Origin: Winogradskyella sp. KYW1333
GTDB lineage: Bacteria; Bacteroidota; Bacteroidia; Flavobacteriales; Flavobacteriaceae
Direction of reading: 5' to 3'
Length of the DNA stretch: 64,000 nt
NCBI RefSeq assembly: GCF_003335675.1
Contig: NZ_QPHL01000011.1
Coordinates: 62,001 to 126,000, forward strand
This document shows, piece by piece, positions 1 through 9,645 of the stretch; positions within the stretch are counted from its first letter, which is position 1; the number at the start of each line of letters is the position of its first letter. The notes under the pieces are model-generated. The model searched no databases and was not told the DNA's origin. It was given only the letters and a program-made list of their open reading frames with translations. A program made the position numbers and the translations under genes.

Positions 1-49
1 GTAAGTAAAGCTATTTGTTATTGTGAATTCATTGAAATAAAATAATATC

Positions 50-1276
50 CTAATTTTTAGTGTCCAATAATAGTTCCATCATTTGTGTCGCGGCTATATT
101 CCCAATTAATTCTATATTTTCTTTAGGAGTTTTGTCGCCAATTTCAAAAGTTATGCCTACAGCATTGTGTGCCTTTAAGAACCAACCTTTAGATACAGGT
201 TTTAATGAATTTCCAGAGGCTTCTTTTACTTTATAATTAGGATAATTAGCTTCAATACCTTCAAACCAATCACTAACAAAATTTGGTAATGTTGTACTAG
301 CACGTTCTTTATTTGTATAAAAAACATCATACCAAGTAGAATGAAAATCTAAGCCTATTATTACTCTTGAATTATTCTTTTTAACATATTTATTAATATA
401 CTTTACTGTTTGTTTAATTTCTTTTTGATTGTACCTTGACCAGTCCCTATTTGTGTCTACTCCATTGGCATTGTGTCTCCAATGACCTTTTTCAACACCG
501 TCAGGATTAAGTATTGGGAAGGCCAAGATTTGATATTTATCAAAAAATTGTTTTGAAAGATTGTTTTCCTTAATTAATGAATTGATGAAATGCTGAAATG
601 CGTAATAACCAGTAACTTCTGGAGGATGTTGACGCGTTAATAATACAATTACGTCTTTATTTTTTGTTTCACCATTGTTTAATTTTAGTATAGGTAAATT
701 TCTTTTCTCTGAGGATTCTCCATAGTAGTCAAAATGAACTAGATTTGAGTTTTTAGCATCCAAAGTTTTACTCCAACTAATTACGCTATTGTAGTCTTCG
801 ATTTGCTGCGCAGCAACAATTTGAGGTGAATTATTTAGGCTTAATTTTATTGAGGTCTTGTCATTTTGTTCAATGATATTTACTGAGTCTAAAATAGTCC
901 AAGAATTGTCCTTATAAATCTTCGGGACATACCTATGATTGTATTCTTCAGGATAGTCAAAATTAATATAATAGGTCTTGGGGGATCTAGACCAAATTTT
1001 GAAAGCGTAATAGGCGCTATTATTGATAGGTTCGTTCTCAGGATTAATGAATACTCTAACCGTAGAATCATTAATTTTTTCAAAATCATTAATCCTAGCT
1101 CCACTGAATTCATTACTTACAAAAACTTTTTGATCTTCTGAATAAAAGGTTTGTTTCTTTTGTTCATTAATAAGTTTATCAGTTGTGTCAATATAATTCT
1201 CAAAACTCGCATGTTTCGTGTTTCCACAGTTATAAATAATCAGTAAACTAAATAATATTTGAAATATTCTTTTCAT
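50..1276 (-). CDS. M14 family zinc carboxypeptidase, probable lipoprotein
   Basis: A 408-residue exported peptidase of the M14 (zinc carboxypeptidase) superfamily. The zinc ligands are visible: HPPE at about residues 217-220 gives the His and Glu, and DFHSTWYD supplies the third His. NPDGV followed by a GHWRHNANGVDTNRDW stretch is the family substrate pocket, and GITFEIGDKTP carries the probable catalytic Glu. The N-terminus is a hydrophobic leader ending near a Cys (IIYNCGN), so it may be a lipoprotein, although the residue before the Cys is not a classic lipobox residue. The first 200 residues resemble the beta-sandwich that precedes many bacterial M14 domains. It lies downstream of the SusC/SusD pair in the same direction, separated by a terminator-like hairpin. 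The substrate is unknown; peptide trimming after uptake is an inference. Confidence 0.88.
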   Translation of the reverse strand: MKRIFQILFSLLIIYNCGNTKHASFENYIDTTDKLINEQKKQTFYSEDQKVFVSNEFSGARINDFEKINDSTVRVFINPENEPINNSAYYAFKIWSRSPKTYYINFDYPEEYNHRYVPKIYKDNSWTILDSVNIIEQNDKTSIKLSLNNSPQIVAAQQIEDYNSVISWSKTLDAKNSNLVHFDYYGESSEKRNLPILKLNNGETKNKDVIVLLTRQHPPEVTGYYAFQHFINSLIKENNLSKQFFDKYQILAFPILNPDGVEKGHWRHNANGVDTNRDWSRYNQKEIKQTVKYINKYVKKNNSRVIIGLDFHSTWYDVFYTNKERASTTLPNFVSDWFEGIEANYPNYKVKEASGNSLKPVSKGWFLKAHNAVGITFEIGDKTPKENIELIGNIAATQMMELLLDTKN

Positions 1277-1286
1277 ATTATTGGTA

Positions 1287-1320
1287 TTAAAAAGGCCACT
1301 TAGAAAAGCGGCCTTTTATC
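1287..1320 (-). terminator. Intrinsic terminator after the susD-like gene
   Basis: Inverted repeat AAAAGGCC (1290-1297) with GGCCTTTT (1310-1317), with further pairing inside the loop. On the minus strand it is followed by a short T run. It lies between the SusD-like gene and the M14 gene and should at least weaken read-through between them. Confidence 0.7.
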
Positions 1321-1348
1321 AATTTTAAGAAACTAACTTGTTATATGA

Positions 1349-2665
1349 TTAATTAATAGGTGTTGGATCAAATAACGTTGGTAAAGGAGAAGGAATATTA
1401 GGATTCGCATCTACTTCTATCTGAGGATAAATAAACCTTTGCGGTATTGTAGCACCAGTTTTTGGTGGTACATTAAGCATATTACCTGTTCTTCTTATAT
1501 CATGGAATGGTTGTAATTCACCAATTAAAGTAATATACTTCTCTTCAACTATCTCCATCAACAATGCGTTACTACCAGATGCTGATGTTGTTGCTGGGAA
1601 GCTACTACCATATTCAGTTGCTAAAAATGCTCTTACTTCGTTAAATGCCGTTACGTCACCTGCGTCGTTAGTACGATTAGCAGCTTCAGCTTCAATTAAT
1701 TTAACCTCTTCATATGAAATGATGTTCATAGGAGCTGTTTCTGCAAAAACACCATCGTTAGAAACATTAGGCGCATGACCTGTACCATCACTATATCCAG
1801 TGAAATAGAAATCAAAACGTTCTGCATCACCAGGTGTTGCAATAACTCTTGCTACGGTTCCATCTAAAAGATTTTTTAAGTGAGAATCAGTCGCTCCTAA
1901 ATAGCCATCACGCTCATCAACCATAAACTGGTAATATAAATTCTCTGAATTTAAAGCAGTTGTATGTTGCGTAATTAGACTTTTTTCTGGAGTGTCAATT
2001 CCATTTCTTGCACTGATCAATGCATTTGGATAATCCTTAGCAATCAGATAGTATCTTGCTTTCAATGAATGAGCTATTTCAGCCCAAGTAGCAGCACTAG
2101 ATAATCTATTACCTGCATAAGTTGATGCAGATAAATCACCTACATTAGTTATCGCCTGATCTAAAATTGTCTGAATTCCAGATAACACGCTTGCTTGGCT
2201 ATCATACTCTGGAGTCGGGAACTCGGAAATGTTATTTGCTTGTAAGAACGGAATGTCTCCAAAAAGAGCAGCCATTTCACCAAAAATTGCAGCCTCACAA
2301 ATCTGTGCGATACCAGCCAACTGTAAGTTACCTGATTCTAAAGCCAAATCTCTAGTTAATTGTGCTTGTTCTATTCCACGTACATAAGCATCTTCCCAAG
2401 TATCATCATAATCTGCAGCAGTTGTTGAATATTGATTTACCGTTACATATTGACGATCCTCACCAGTAAAGTGGTTCATAAATATTCCTGCATATCTTGC
2501 GCTGTTACTAGTGGCAAGTTGCATCCAACCTAACTGTGCTTGACCAATAATTAATTCTGGTGGCGCAGTCGTAAATTCATTAGGATCTGTATTGATATCT
2601 TCAGTGTATGACTCACACGAAGCCACAAACAGAATAAGTATAAATAATTTTGAAATTGTTTTCAT
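1349..2665 (-). CDS. SusD/RagB-family nutrient-binding outer membrane lipoprotein
   Basis: A 438-residue SusD-like lipoprotein. A signal peptide with a good lipobox (LFVASC) is followed by the SusD-like opening: a Thr/Asp/Pro-rich stretch (DINTDPNEF) and then TPR-like helices that include NSARYAGIFMNHFTG. SusD proteins sit on the cell surface as the lid of a SusC channel and bind the substrate. The end of the susC gene lies 21 bases upstream of its start, so the two are co-transcribed. The sequence fits the SusD-like_2 group better than classical starch SusD. The length is a little short of the usual 480-600 residues. No glycoside hydrolase, sulfatase or polysaccharide lyase is nearby, so the ligand need not be a glycan; the downstream carboxypeptidase makes a peptide possible (inference). 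Confidence 0.93.
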   Translation of the reverse strand: MKTISKLFILILFVASCESYTEDINTDPNEFTTAPPELIIGQAQLGWMQLATSNSARYAGIFMNHFTGEDRQYVTVNQYSTTAADYDDTWEDAYVRGIEQAQLTRDLALESGNLQLAGIAQICEAAIFGEMAALFGDIPFLQANNISEFPTPEYDSQASVLSGIQTILDQAITNVGDLSASTYAGNRLSSAATWAEIAHSLKARYYLIAKDYPNALISARNGIDTPEKSLITQHTTALNSENLYYQFMVDERDGYLGATDSHLKNLLDGTVARVIATPGDAERFDFYFTGYSDGTGHAPNVSNDGVFAETAPMNIISYEEVKLIEAEAANRTNDAGDVTAFNEVRAFLATEYGSSFPATTSASGSNALLMEIVEEKYITLIGELQPFHDIRRTGNMLNVPPKTGATIPQRFIYPQIEVDANPNIPSPLPTLFDPTPIN

Positions 2666-2686
2666 TTTGTCTTTTTTTTGAGTCTA

Positions 2687-5600
2687 TTAGAATGAAAGTC
2701 TTATAGTAGTTATAAATGATTTTGTTCCAGGATTACTAAAATATTCTAATCCACGACCTTTTGACGCACCTGTTAAGTTATTATCAGGGTCAAATCCTTC
2801 AATATCTGTCCATAAAATTAAGTTACGACCAGTAATACCTATTTGTGCATTGGTTAATCCAATTTTAGATATTAAATCTTTTGGTAAATCATAAAATAAT
2901 GACACCTCTCTTAATCTTGTCCAAGATGCATCTTCGTAGAAAGGTTCACCAACATCACCAAATCCACCACCGTTTCCAGTCCACCATGCTGCATCAACTG
3001 CAACTGGTCCGCCACCGAAATCTTGTTCAAATCCTCTAAAAGTTGATCCTGCCGGAATTACTGTGCCATTAGCATTTACTAAATCCTGAGAAGCCACTGA
3101 TTCAACTGCAGTGTCTGGATGGATACCAAAGAAATTTAATACACCTCTTGTTCCATTCCAAACATCGTTACCTTGAGATGTTTCAAATAAAGCTGATAAA
3201 GTAAATCCTTTATACTGTACAGTTGTTCCGAGACCACCTCTCCAATCAGGATTAGGATCTCCTAAGAAACTCTCTGTTGGAGAAGCTGTTGGAAATCCAT
3301 TAGCATTTAAAATAAAATCTCCATTTGCATCTCTGTCATATGCTGTACCTCTAAGTACTGCAAATGGTTGACCTTCCGCAACACCAGATGAATTTGATGT
3401 AAATCCATTTAAAATAAAATAAGAACTACCAGCCATATCTTCGACTAAACTTACGTTTCTAGTGTAGTTAATATTCATATTCCACTGTAAATCTGCGTTA
3501 TCAATAATCTTACCTGATAAGTCTATTTCAACCCCTTTATTACTGATTGTAGCTGCATTTACTAATTGGTTGGCAAAACCTGAAGAAGATGGTAATGGTA
3601 ATTCTAATAATACATCTTCAGAAGTACGATCATAATATGTTGCAGATAAACTTAATCTGTTATCTAAGAATCTTGTATCAAAACCTACTTCAAACTCTTT
3701 AATACGCTCTTCTTTTAAATTAGGATTTCCTCTTGTTGCAGATTGAGTTAATGGATTTCCATAAAGAGCACCTTCATAACCATCACCCCAACCAGAGAAC
3801 ACACCTCCTGTTGAAATATAAGTCTCAGTAGAGTATGGTGCTGGTTCAATACCTACTTCACCATAAGAAACTCTTAATTTACCGAAAGAAAATGCATTTG
3901 AGTTTTCCACATATTTAGTAAAATTCCAACCTGCAGAAGCACTAGGATAGAATATCATACCTGCATTCGGTAAACTAGATACATATTCACCTCTTCCTGT
4001 AAGTTCAAGTAAGAATTCATTTTTGTAATCAAAATTTAAAACTGCAAACCCACCAGCTTTTCTAGTCAAAGAAGTAAAGTCACTCACATTTGAGTTTTGT
4101 GATGTAGCATTACCAAAATTTAAAAATACTTCATCTGGATTTGTAAAGTTGGTTTCCTCACCAGATAATCTTCTATACTTGTTTTGGAAGAATTGTGTAC
4201 CAACTGTAAATCCTAAGTTTAAATCTTCGATTAAGTTATAATTACCTGTTGCAAAAACATTAATATTTTGGTTGCTCTCTGTAATTCTATCTTCGAAAAA
4301 TAGACCATTAGTTCCATCGCCTGCAGAACCTGCTGGCTCGTAGTTAGTTCTATTATCTTGGTAGTAATCTAAACTATAACGACCAATTAATGTGATGTTG
4401 TCGTTAACTTTAAAACTAATTTCTGGCGCAATAATAAAACGATTTACATCATTTAAGTTCTTTTGTTCACTAGTCGTCCATAACGGGTTGTTATAAGCAG
4501 GTGAATTGTAACTGAATGTCCCAGTCTCTGCATTAAAAACCCTAGAAGAACCCAACTGCTGTCTATATCCTCTGTGAGAATTTGGTGTTGGTACACCATC
4601 AGCATTAAAATATGTTCCCTTGTAATCTCTAATATCAAAATCAGGGGATGTTCTTAAGTAACCAAGATAAAGTCCATTAAGGTTAGAACCTGTTTGAACC
4701 CTGTTAGATTCAATATTTACATAAGTAGAAGATAACTTCAATGTCAGTTTATCCGAAAAATCAACATCAGAGTTAAGTCTTACACTTGTTCTGTCATAAT
4801 CAGAGGCACCGTTATAAATACCTTCTTGGTTCCAATTTGAAACACTTACAAATGTTCTTGAGGATTCACCAGAATGACTAAAACTGATGTTATTCTCCAT
4901 CGTTACACCAGTTTGGAAAACAGCATCTCGATTGGCTTTGTTATAAACTGCTGTAGAGTTTTTTTGAGTAATAGGATAGTAAAGTGTTCCATCGTCTGCT
5001 TGGAAGTAAGCACCAGAAGTGTCAACTGTATCTGCTCCACCAGTTCTTGCATCAATTCTGCCCCCATAAGAAAAACCTGTATTGGATTGGCCAGAACCTG
5101 TAAGGTGATCCACACCACCAAATCCTTGTCCAAATATACCTTGCTTATCCCACTCCACGTTTATTTGGTCAAAAGAGAAAGTGTTTTTATAATCCACTTT
5201 CCATTTCTTACCTCCTCTTGTTCCTCTTTTTGTTTTAATTACGATAACACCATTTGCTGCACCAGTACCATAAACAGCAGCGGCAGAGGCGCCTTTTAGA
5301 ACAGATATAGATTCAATATCTTCTTGGTTAATATCATTTAAACGTGATTGCTGTACAACACCAGCAGTACCACCACCAATAGAGTTGTTCGAAACAATAG
5401 CGCCATCAATTACAATAAGTGGGCTACTATCACCTAATATGGTATTTTGTCCACGAATTTGAATATAGGCACCAGCACCTGGATCACCAGAGTTTCTAGT
5501 AATATTAACACCAGATGTTTTACCTGATAAAGCTTGTAGAACACCAGCTTCACCAGATTTCTTAAGTTGATCTACTTTTACAATAGAAGTAGAACTTAAG

Positions 5601-5956
5601 TCATCGTCTTTCTTTTTCTCTAGACCTAAAGCCGTAATAACAACTTCATCTAAAACAGAAGCGTCCTCAGCCAAAGACACGTTAATAGTATTAGAGTCTT
5701 TAACAACAATAGATTGAGTTGCAAATCCTAAATACGAAAAGACTAGAGTGTCTCCTGCATTAGCACTAATGGAGTATTTACCATCAATATCTGACTGGAC
5801 ACCTGATGAAGTACCTTTAATAATAATGTTTACACCTGGTAAGGGCAGGCCTGCTTCATCAGTAATTGTACCCGTAATTGTTTTGTTTTGGGCAAAGGAA
5901 ATCTGAATAAATAACGCAAAAAGTAACGTTAAGAATCCTCTTAATTTGATTTTCAT
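2687..5956 (-). CDS. SusC/RagA-family TonB-linked outer membrane channel
   Basis: A 1089-residue TonB-dependent transporter of the SusC/RagA type. The signal peptide ends near ISFAQ. Residues about 25-115 form the CarboxypepD_reg-like domain (TITGTITDEAGLPLPGVNI, then a DGKYSI turn). The plug domain follows at about 120-235, with the family motif VLKGASAAAVYGTGAANGVI and then an ITKRG-like segment. The rest is a 22-strand barrel ending in the aromatic SIRLSF-type strand (TTIRLSF). It imports substrates too large for porins using TonB energy, in complex with the SusD-like protein encoded directly downstream. A perfect 10-base inverted repeat lies about 60 bases upstream of the start. No sigma/anti-sigma pair adjoins this copy. 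Confidence 0.95.
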   Translation of the reverse strand: MKIKLRGFLTLLFALFIQISFAQNKTITGTITDEAGLPLPGVNIIIKGTSSGVQSDIDGKYSISANAGDTLVFSYLGFATQSIVVKDSNTINVSLAEDASVLDEVVITALGLEKKKDDDLSSTSIVKVDQLKKSGEAGVLQALSGKTSGVNITRNSGDPGAGAYIQIRGQNTILGDSSPLIVIDGAIVSNNSIGGGTAGVVQQSRLNDINQEDIESISVLKGASAAAVYGTGAANGVIVIKTKRGTRGGKKWKVDYKNTFSFDQINVEWDKQGIFGQGFGGVDHLTGSGQSNTGFSYGGRIDARTGGADTVDTSGAYFQADDGTLYYPITQKNSTAVYNKANRDAVFQTGVTMENNISFSHSGESSRTFVSVSNWNQEGIYNGASDYDRTSVRLNSDVDFSDKLTLKLSSTYVNIESNRVQTGSNLNGLYLGYLRTSPDFDIRDYKGTYFNADGVPTPNSHRGYRQQLGSSRVFNAETGTFSYNSPAYNNPLWTTSEQKNLNDVNRFIIAPEISFKVNDNITLIGRYSLDYYQDNRTNYEPAGSAGDGTNGLFFEDRITESNQNINVFATGNYNLIEDLNLGFTVGTQFFQNKYRRLSGEETNFTNPDEVFLNFGNATSQNSNVSDFTSLTRKAGGFAVLNFDYKNEFLLELTGRGEYVSSLPNAGMIFYPSASAGWNFTKYVENSNAFSFGKLRVSYGEVGIEPAPYSTETYISTGGVFSGWGDGYEGALYGNPLTQSATRGNPNLKEERIKEFEVGFDTRFLDNRLSLSATYYDRTSEDVLLELPLPSSSGFANQLVNAATISNKGVEIDLSGKIIDNADLQWNMNINYTRNVSLVEDMAGSSYFILNGFTSNSSGVAEGQPFAVLRGTAYDRDANGDFILNANGFPTASPTESFLGDPNPDWRGGLGTTVQYKGFTLSALFETSQGNDVWNGTRGVLNFFGIHPDTAVESVASQDLVNANGTVIPAGSTFRGFEQDFGGGPVAVDAAWWTGNGGGFGDVGEPFYEDASWTRLREVSLFYDLPKDLISKIGLTNAQIGITGRNLILWTDIEGFDPDNNLTGASKGRGLEYFSNPGTKSFITTIRLSF

Positions 5957-6013
5957 AATTATAAAAAATTAGATTGTTAGTAATCCAAAAATCTTAATTA
6001 TATGTTAAGAATC

Positions 6014-6037
6014 AAAATTTATTTGTTAATAAATTTT
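6014..6037. repeat. Perfect inverted repeat upstream of the susC-like gene
   Basis: AAAATTTATT (6014-6023) and AATAAATTTT (6028-6037) are exact reverse complements separated by TGTT. The element lies in the 139-base gap between the sulfotransferase-like gene and the susC start. It could be an operator or a weak hairpin; no T tract follows on the minus strand, so an intrinsic terminator is unlikely. Confidence 0.5.
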
Positions 6038-6095
6038 AAAATATTTGAATAAAATCAAAAATATGTGGTTTTCCCGTAATCAGCTAAAAAGAAAT

Positions 6096-7733
6096 CTATT
6101 GCTTAATTATTTTTTTAACTGATTGTCTATTAGAGGTATAAACTTTAACCAAATAAAGTCCTGGTGGGTAATTTATTAAACTAATTTTAGTTGATTTAGA
6201 CTGCAAAATCTTTTGACCACTTGTAGTATAAACTTCCAGCTTGAGAATTTTATCATTTGTATTCAAGTATACCTCATTTTTTGTGGGATTTGGGTAAAGA
6301 GTCACTGTGTTGAAATCAAAATCCTCGATACTAAGATTGTTACAAGGTGTTAGGTCTGGATTTATCTCTATTGGTAAACCTGGCGTTAAATCTCTACCTG
6401 CAAAAGCAGGATAATCGGTATTATATTTAACAGCTCTAAAAGTAAGATTAGCTGCTGCTTCTTCACCTTGTTCAGTTATTGTCCCAAGGCCGTTATTTAC
6501 GGGATTTACATACTCCCAAACTTTATCGTTGTTAGAATCTAATTCAAAAACATATCCTTGGTTACCTTCACATACAAGAATATTTCCATTTGGTAATTGC
6601 TGGGCATTACTTACAATTGCAGAATATAAGCTCGATGGGTCAGAACCAGGTTCAGAATAAGTGTAATCAGTTGCCAATGGGCTATAAGCTGTTCCTGGAG
6701 TATAATCAAAGACGCCTAAAGTAGTTTCAGGAGGAGATATTATGTCTACTTGCGAGAATTCTGGTGATCGCTGAAAACCATTATTAAATAATATGATTTT
6801 ATCTTCATTAGGTAGTCCGTCAGGTATGAAATATGCAGAATGTTGACCGAATAATTTTCTTTCAGCTTCTGTACCTTGTCTATAGGCTTGGGGGTTTCCC
6901 CATCTGTATAAAAGATCCCCTCCTTTACCGTATGTACCACCCGATCCAGTTGCTGCTTCGGCAGTTGTTGTTGAATGGTCTATTATCCATATTTCACTTA
7001 ATCGTCTTGAGCTTAGAGTTATTTGATCGCGTTCTTCATTATACTGAACGGAATTAATATGCAACCAATTATTTCCGCCAGTATCATTATTAATAAAATT
7101 GATGTCCAATTTTTCTGGACTTGCAGCAACGTTACCAAAATTTTGTTTTGTATTATCAAAATCCTGAATCAAATGATCAAAAATATTCCATTCCCAAACT
7201 ATGTTTCCATTGGTTGTGCCTAAAATAGGTTGTACTTCAATTAATTGCTCATTGTACAATTCATTGTCCGGTAATAAGGAAGGGTCTCTGCCAAGATCTA
7301 TTGCGTCTGCTCCAGACACAACAGTTGCTGCCAAAATCAATATGTTTCCATTTGGCAAAGGATGAGCCTCATGGTGCTGTCTATACTGGTTTGTGCTGTA
7401 GGTATAGGACCATATGATATTGCCGTCCCAATCAAATAGTTCAATAATACCACCTTGCCCACCAAAGCCAATATCGCTGCTGCCATCGTCAAGCCTTCCT
7501 GCTCTAAGTAAATTTCCGTTGGGTAATAAATAAACTGAACTACCAGGTCTGTATGCACTTTCCCATTCATTAATAACTTCTCCACAATTATTAATTAAAT
7601 ATGCCTTGTTATGAACGCTGAAAAGAGTATAGCCATCATGCGCGTCATTGGTAATGGAAATGGTTCCAACCGTATTTTGACCGAAAGTATAAAATGGTGC
7701 TATGAATAAAAGTAAAAGTATTTTTTTTAGCAT
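6096..7733 (-). CDS. Arylsulfotransferase-like beta-propeller protein with T9SS sorting domain
   Basis: A 545-residue secreted protein. The signal peptide ends at about YTFGQ. The body resembles the aryl-sulfate sulfotransferase (ASST) family: repeated LPNGN blades (three copies), a HHEAHPLPNGNILIL segment carrying conserved His residues, LFDWDGNIIWSY, and a late HSAYFIPDGLPNEDKIILF segment. ASST enzymes move sulfate between phenolic acceptors from a beta-propeller. The last 75 residues are a T9SS type A sorting domain (LYPNPTKNEVYL, then GLYLVKVYT, ending KKIIKQ), so the mature protein should be exported by PorSS and attached to or released from the surface. Whether the enzyme is active is not certain, because Bacteroidota members of this family are largely uncharacterised. 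It has its own position upstream of susC with a 139-base gap. Confidence 0.85.
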   Translation of the reverse strand: MLKKILLLLFIAPFYTFGQNTVGTISITNDAHDGYTLFSVHNKAYLINNCGEVINEWESAYRPGSSVYLLPNGNLLRAGRLDDGSSDIGFGGQGGIIELFDWDGNIIWSYTYSTNQYRQHHEAHPLPNGNILILAATVVSGADAIDLGRDPSLLPDNELYNEQLIEVQPILGTTNGNIVWEWNIFDHLIQDFDNTKQNFGNVAASPEKLDINFINNDTGGNNWLHINSVQYNEERDQITLSSRRLSEIWIIDHSTTTAEAATGSGGTYGKGGDLLYRWGNPQAYRQGTEAERKLFGQHSAYFIPDGLPNEDKIILFNNGFQRSPEFSQVDIISPPETTLGVFDYTPGTAYSPLATDYTYSEPGSDPSSLYSAIVSNAQQLPNGNILVCEGNQGYVFELDSNNDKVWEYVNPVNNGLGTITEQGEEAAANLTFRAVKYNTDYPAFAGRDLTPGLPIEINPDLTPCNNLSIEDFDFNTVTLYPNPTKNEVYLNTNDKILKLEVYTTSGQKILQSKSTKISLINYPPGLYLVKVYTSNRQSVKKIIKQ

Positions 7734-7778
7734 AGGAGCAGTTTTTTGAGCATAAATATAAACTAATCCATAATATAT

Positions 7779-9467
7779 TTAGAATGTGGCAGTGAGGCTA
7801 ATATGAACTTTGGAATCAGAAAATCTAAATTGCCTGTTCTCAGATTTTCCGCTAGAGTAGTTTAGTCTAAATAGACCTGCATTAGTGAGCAGGCCAAATC
7901 CAAATCCAAAACCAAATAGTTTTTCTTTGCTTTCCGTTAGGTCGTTTTCAAAATAGGCCGCGTCTAAAACAGAGTGGATATATATGGTATTACTAAGCCT
8001 GTAGCGATATTCTGTATTGATTACACCATATAGATTAGCAACTATACTATTTTCTTCAAATCCTCTTATTGAATTTATGCCTCCAAATCTGAAAAGTTCA
8101 TTGTCTAAATAATCATCAGAAATAAGAATGGCACTATTGATTCTCGTGTAGATACTATTTCTATCATTAAGATTAAATATTTTGAATGTGTTCAACTGGT
8201 AAAAGCTTTGATCTTTTTCACCTAGATCATTTCTTCTATTTCCGAATCCAGAAGAAAATTCTAACCAAAAGTTATAAGGGAATAACGGATCATTAAATTG
8301 AGGTTTGTTAAATGTATAATTTGCAGTTATATAACTGGAGGTGTAATCGTTTAAAATTGAAGTGTCGTTGTCTAGCAGATTACTAGAGTTAATTGCATTT
8401 AATCCAACTCCAATTTTATGTAGTGCATTTATTTGATAATTAATATTAGCGCGCTGGGTTACGTTAACAAATGTTGAGTCTTTTCTAAAAATATTTAATC
8501 CAAGTTCTAATCCAATGGGAGAATTGAATAAAAATGGTAATGTTGCGTCTACTCTAAAAGTCTGCTGATCTATCTCATCGCTTTTGTAGAATAGATTTAA
8601 AGATTCACCAAAGTTTAAATTATTGATTAATCTTAAATCTAGATAACCATCAAATTCAAGTTTATTCGTGTTTTCATTTGTGCCAAATCCCAAAAAACCA
8701 TCAAAATTGTTAGTTTTAACTTTATCGATGTAAAGGTATAATGTGGTGGAGTCTTTTGTAAATAAAACCTCTGGATCTTTTATTTTGTTTGCAAACCTTA
8801 AATCTTGCAAAAGCTCTACTTTATCTTTGATTCCATTCAATTTAAAGGATTGTCCTGTTTTTAGTTTTAAAAAATGCTTAATGTAGGACTTAGGAAATTT
8901 TTCGTAACCCTTAACTATAATTTTATCAATACGTCTTTTTTGGTTTTTAATAATTTCTATATCAGCTCCAATTAAATCAGTATTAATCTTTTGAATATTA
9001 TTGAGTTGTAGAGTTGAAAAAGGGTCACCTTGTTCTGAGATTAATGAGTTTAATCGATCAAGTGCATTTTCGAGAGATTCTACATCTAACTCAAAATAAT
9101 TGTCGTCTTTATTGTGTTCAATAATATTTAGAAGTTGAACATCAAAATTAGAATCATAGTTAATTCTAATCGTATTTATTTTTTTACCTAAATAAAAAAG
9201 AGCCTCAAAAAGTGTATCACTTTTCTTTGTGATACTTTCTATTTTGGTATCTATAAATCCATTTTTATTTAATTTTTTCTTTAAAACATAAACTTCCTTT
9301 TCCATTGATTTATAATCTGCAAAAGAATTACTGTAACCTATAGAATCTATTTTGAATGTTTCAGATTTAGATTTTGAAATTACACTCAAATTAATCGATT
9401 GTCCAAATAACTGATTGGTTAAAATCGTGACAATAATTAAGAGTGCAATTGAATTAAATCTTTTCAT
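7779..9467 (-). CDS. BamA/TamA-family outer membrane protein
   Basis: A 562-residue Omp85-superfamily protein. A signal peptide (ending near NQLFGQ) is followed by POTRA-like periplasmic repeats, the clearest at about residues 177-245 (IDKIIVKGYEKFPKSYIKH, then a KTGQSFKLNGIKD step). The C-terminal 16-strand barrel contains the diagnostic GGINSIRGFEE segment (the RGF/RGY lid-lock motif) and ends in an aromatic terminal strand (VHISLTATF). At 562 residues it is shorter than BamA (about 800-900) and closer to TamA-like or patatin-less accessory forms. It is divergent from the ribosomal operon and has its own promoter region. Its role in outer membrane protein insertion is inferred from the family. 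Confidence 0.88.
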   Translation of the reverse strand: MKRFNSIALLIIVTILTNQLFGQSINLSVISKSKSETFKIDSIGYSNSFADYKSMEKEVYVLKKKLNKNGFIDTKIESITKKSDTLFEALFYLGKKINTIRINYDSNFDVQLLNIIEHNKDDNYFELDVESLENALDRLNSLISEQGDPFSTLQLNNIQKINTDLIGADIEIIKNQKRRIDKIIVKGYEKFPKSYIKHFLKLKTGQSFKLNGIKDKVELLQDLRFANKIKDPEVLFTKDSTTLYLYIDKVKTNNFDGFLGFGTNENTNKLEFDGYLDLRLINNLNFGESLNLFYKSDEIDQQTFRVDATLPFLFNSPIGLELGLNIFRKDSTFVNVTQRANINYQINALHKIGVGLNAINSSNLLDNDTSILNDYTSSYITANYTFNKPQFNDPLFPYNFWLEFSSGFGNRRNDLGEKDQSFYQLNTFKIFNLNDRNSIYTRINSAILISDDYLDNELFRFGGINSIRGFEENSIVANLYGVINTEYRYRLSNTIYIHSVLDAAYFENDLTESKEKLFGFGFGFGLLTNAGLFRLNYSSGKSENRQFRFSDSKVHISLTATF

Positions 9468-9570
9468 TAAAGAAAACGGAGGATTTTTGATTTAATAACG
9501 TAAAAATAGGCCTTAATATGTAGGTATGAAACGAAAGTTGAATTTTCTTCACAAAATTAATTCAATAGTG

Positions 9571-9601
9571 TTTGAATAATTAATATATATTTCTACCTTT
9601 G
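9571..9601 (+). promoter_or_regulatory. Housekeeping promoter of the ribosomal super-operon
   Basis: TTTG at 9571-9574 and TACCTTTG at 9594-9601 are separated by 19 bases. This is an exact match to the Bacteroidota sigma-ABfr promoter (TTG, 17-23 bases, TAnnTTTG). Transcription should begin near 9607, about 40 bases before rpsL. It is the only full-consensus promoter I find between 9,500 and 26,900. Confidence 0.85.
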
Positions 9602-9604
9602 CAG

Positions 9605-9620
9605 CCCTCTAAAGAGAGGG
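9605..9620 (+). promoter_or_regulatory. 5'-end hairpin of the str operon leader
   Basis: CCCTCT (9605-9610) and AGAGGG (9615-9620) form a perfect six-pair stem with an AAAG tetraloop. It lies at the predicted first bases of the transcript. It could protect the 5' end of the mRNA; a ribosomal protein site is also possible but not shown. Confidence 0.6.
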
Positions 9621-9645
9621 TTAATAAAATTTTTTATAGAAATAT

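Noticed and set aside
4874..5299. 141-codon plus-strand frame opposite the susC-like gene
   Set aside because: It is antisense to the conserved plug region of a clear TonB-dependent channel and has a low-complexity Cys/Ser-rich translation typical of shadow frames.
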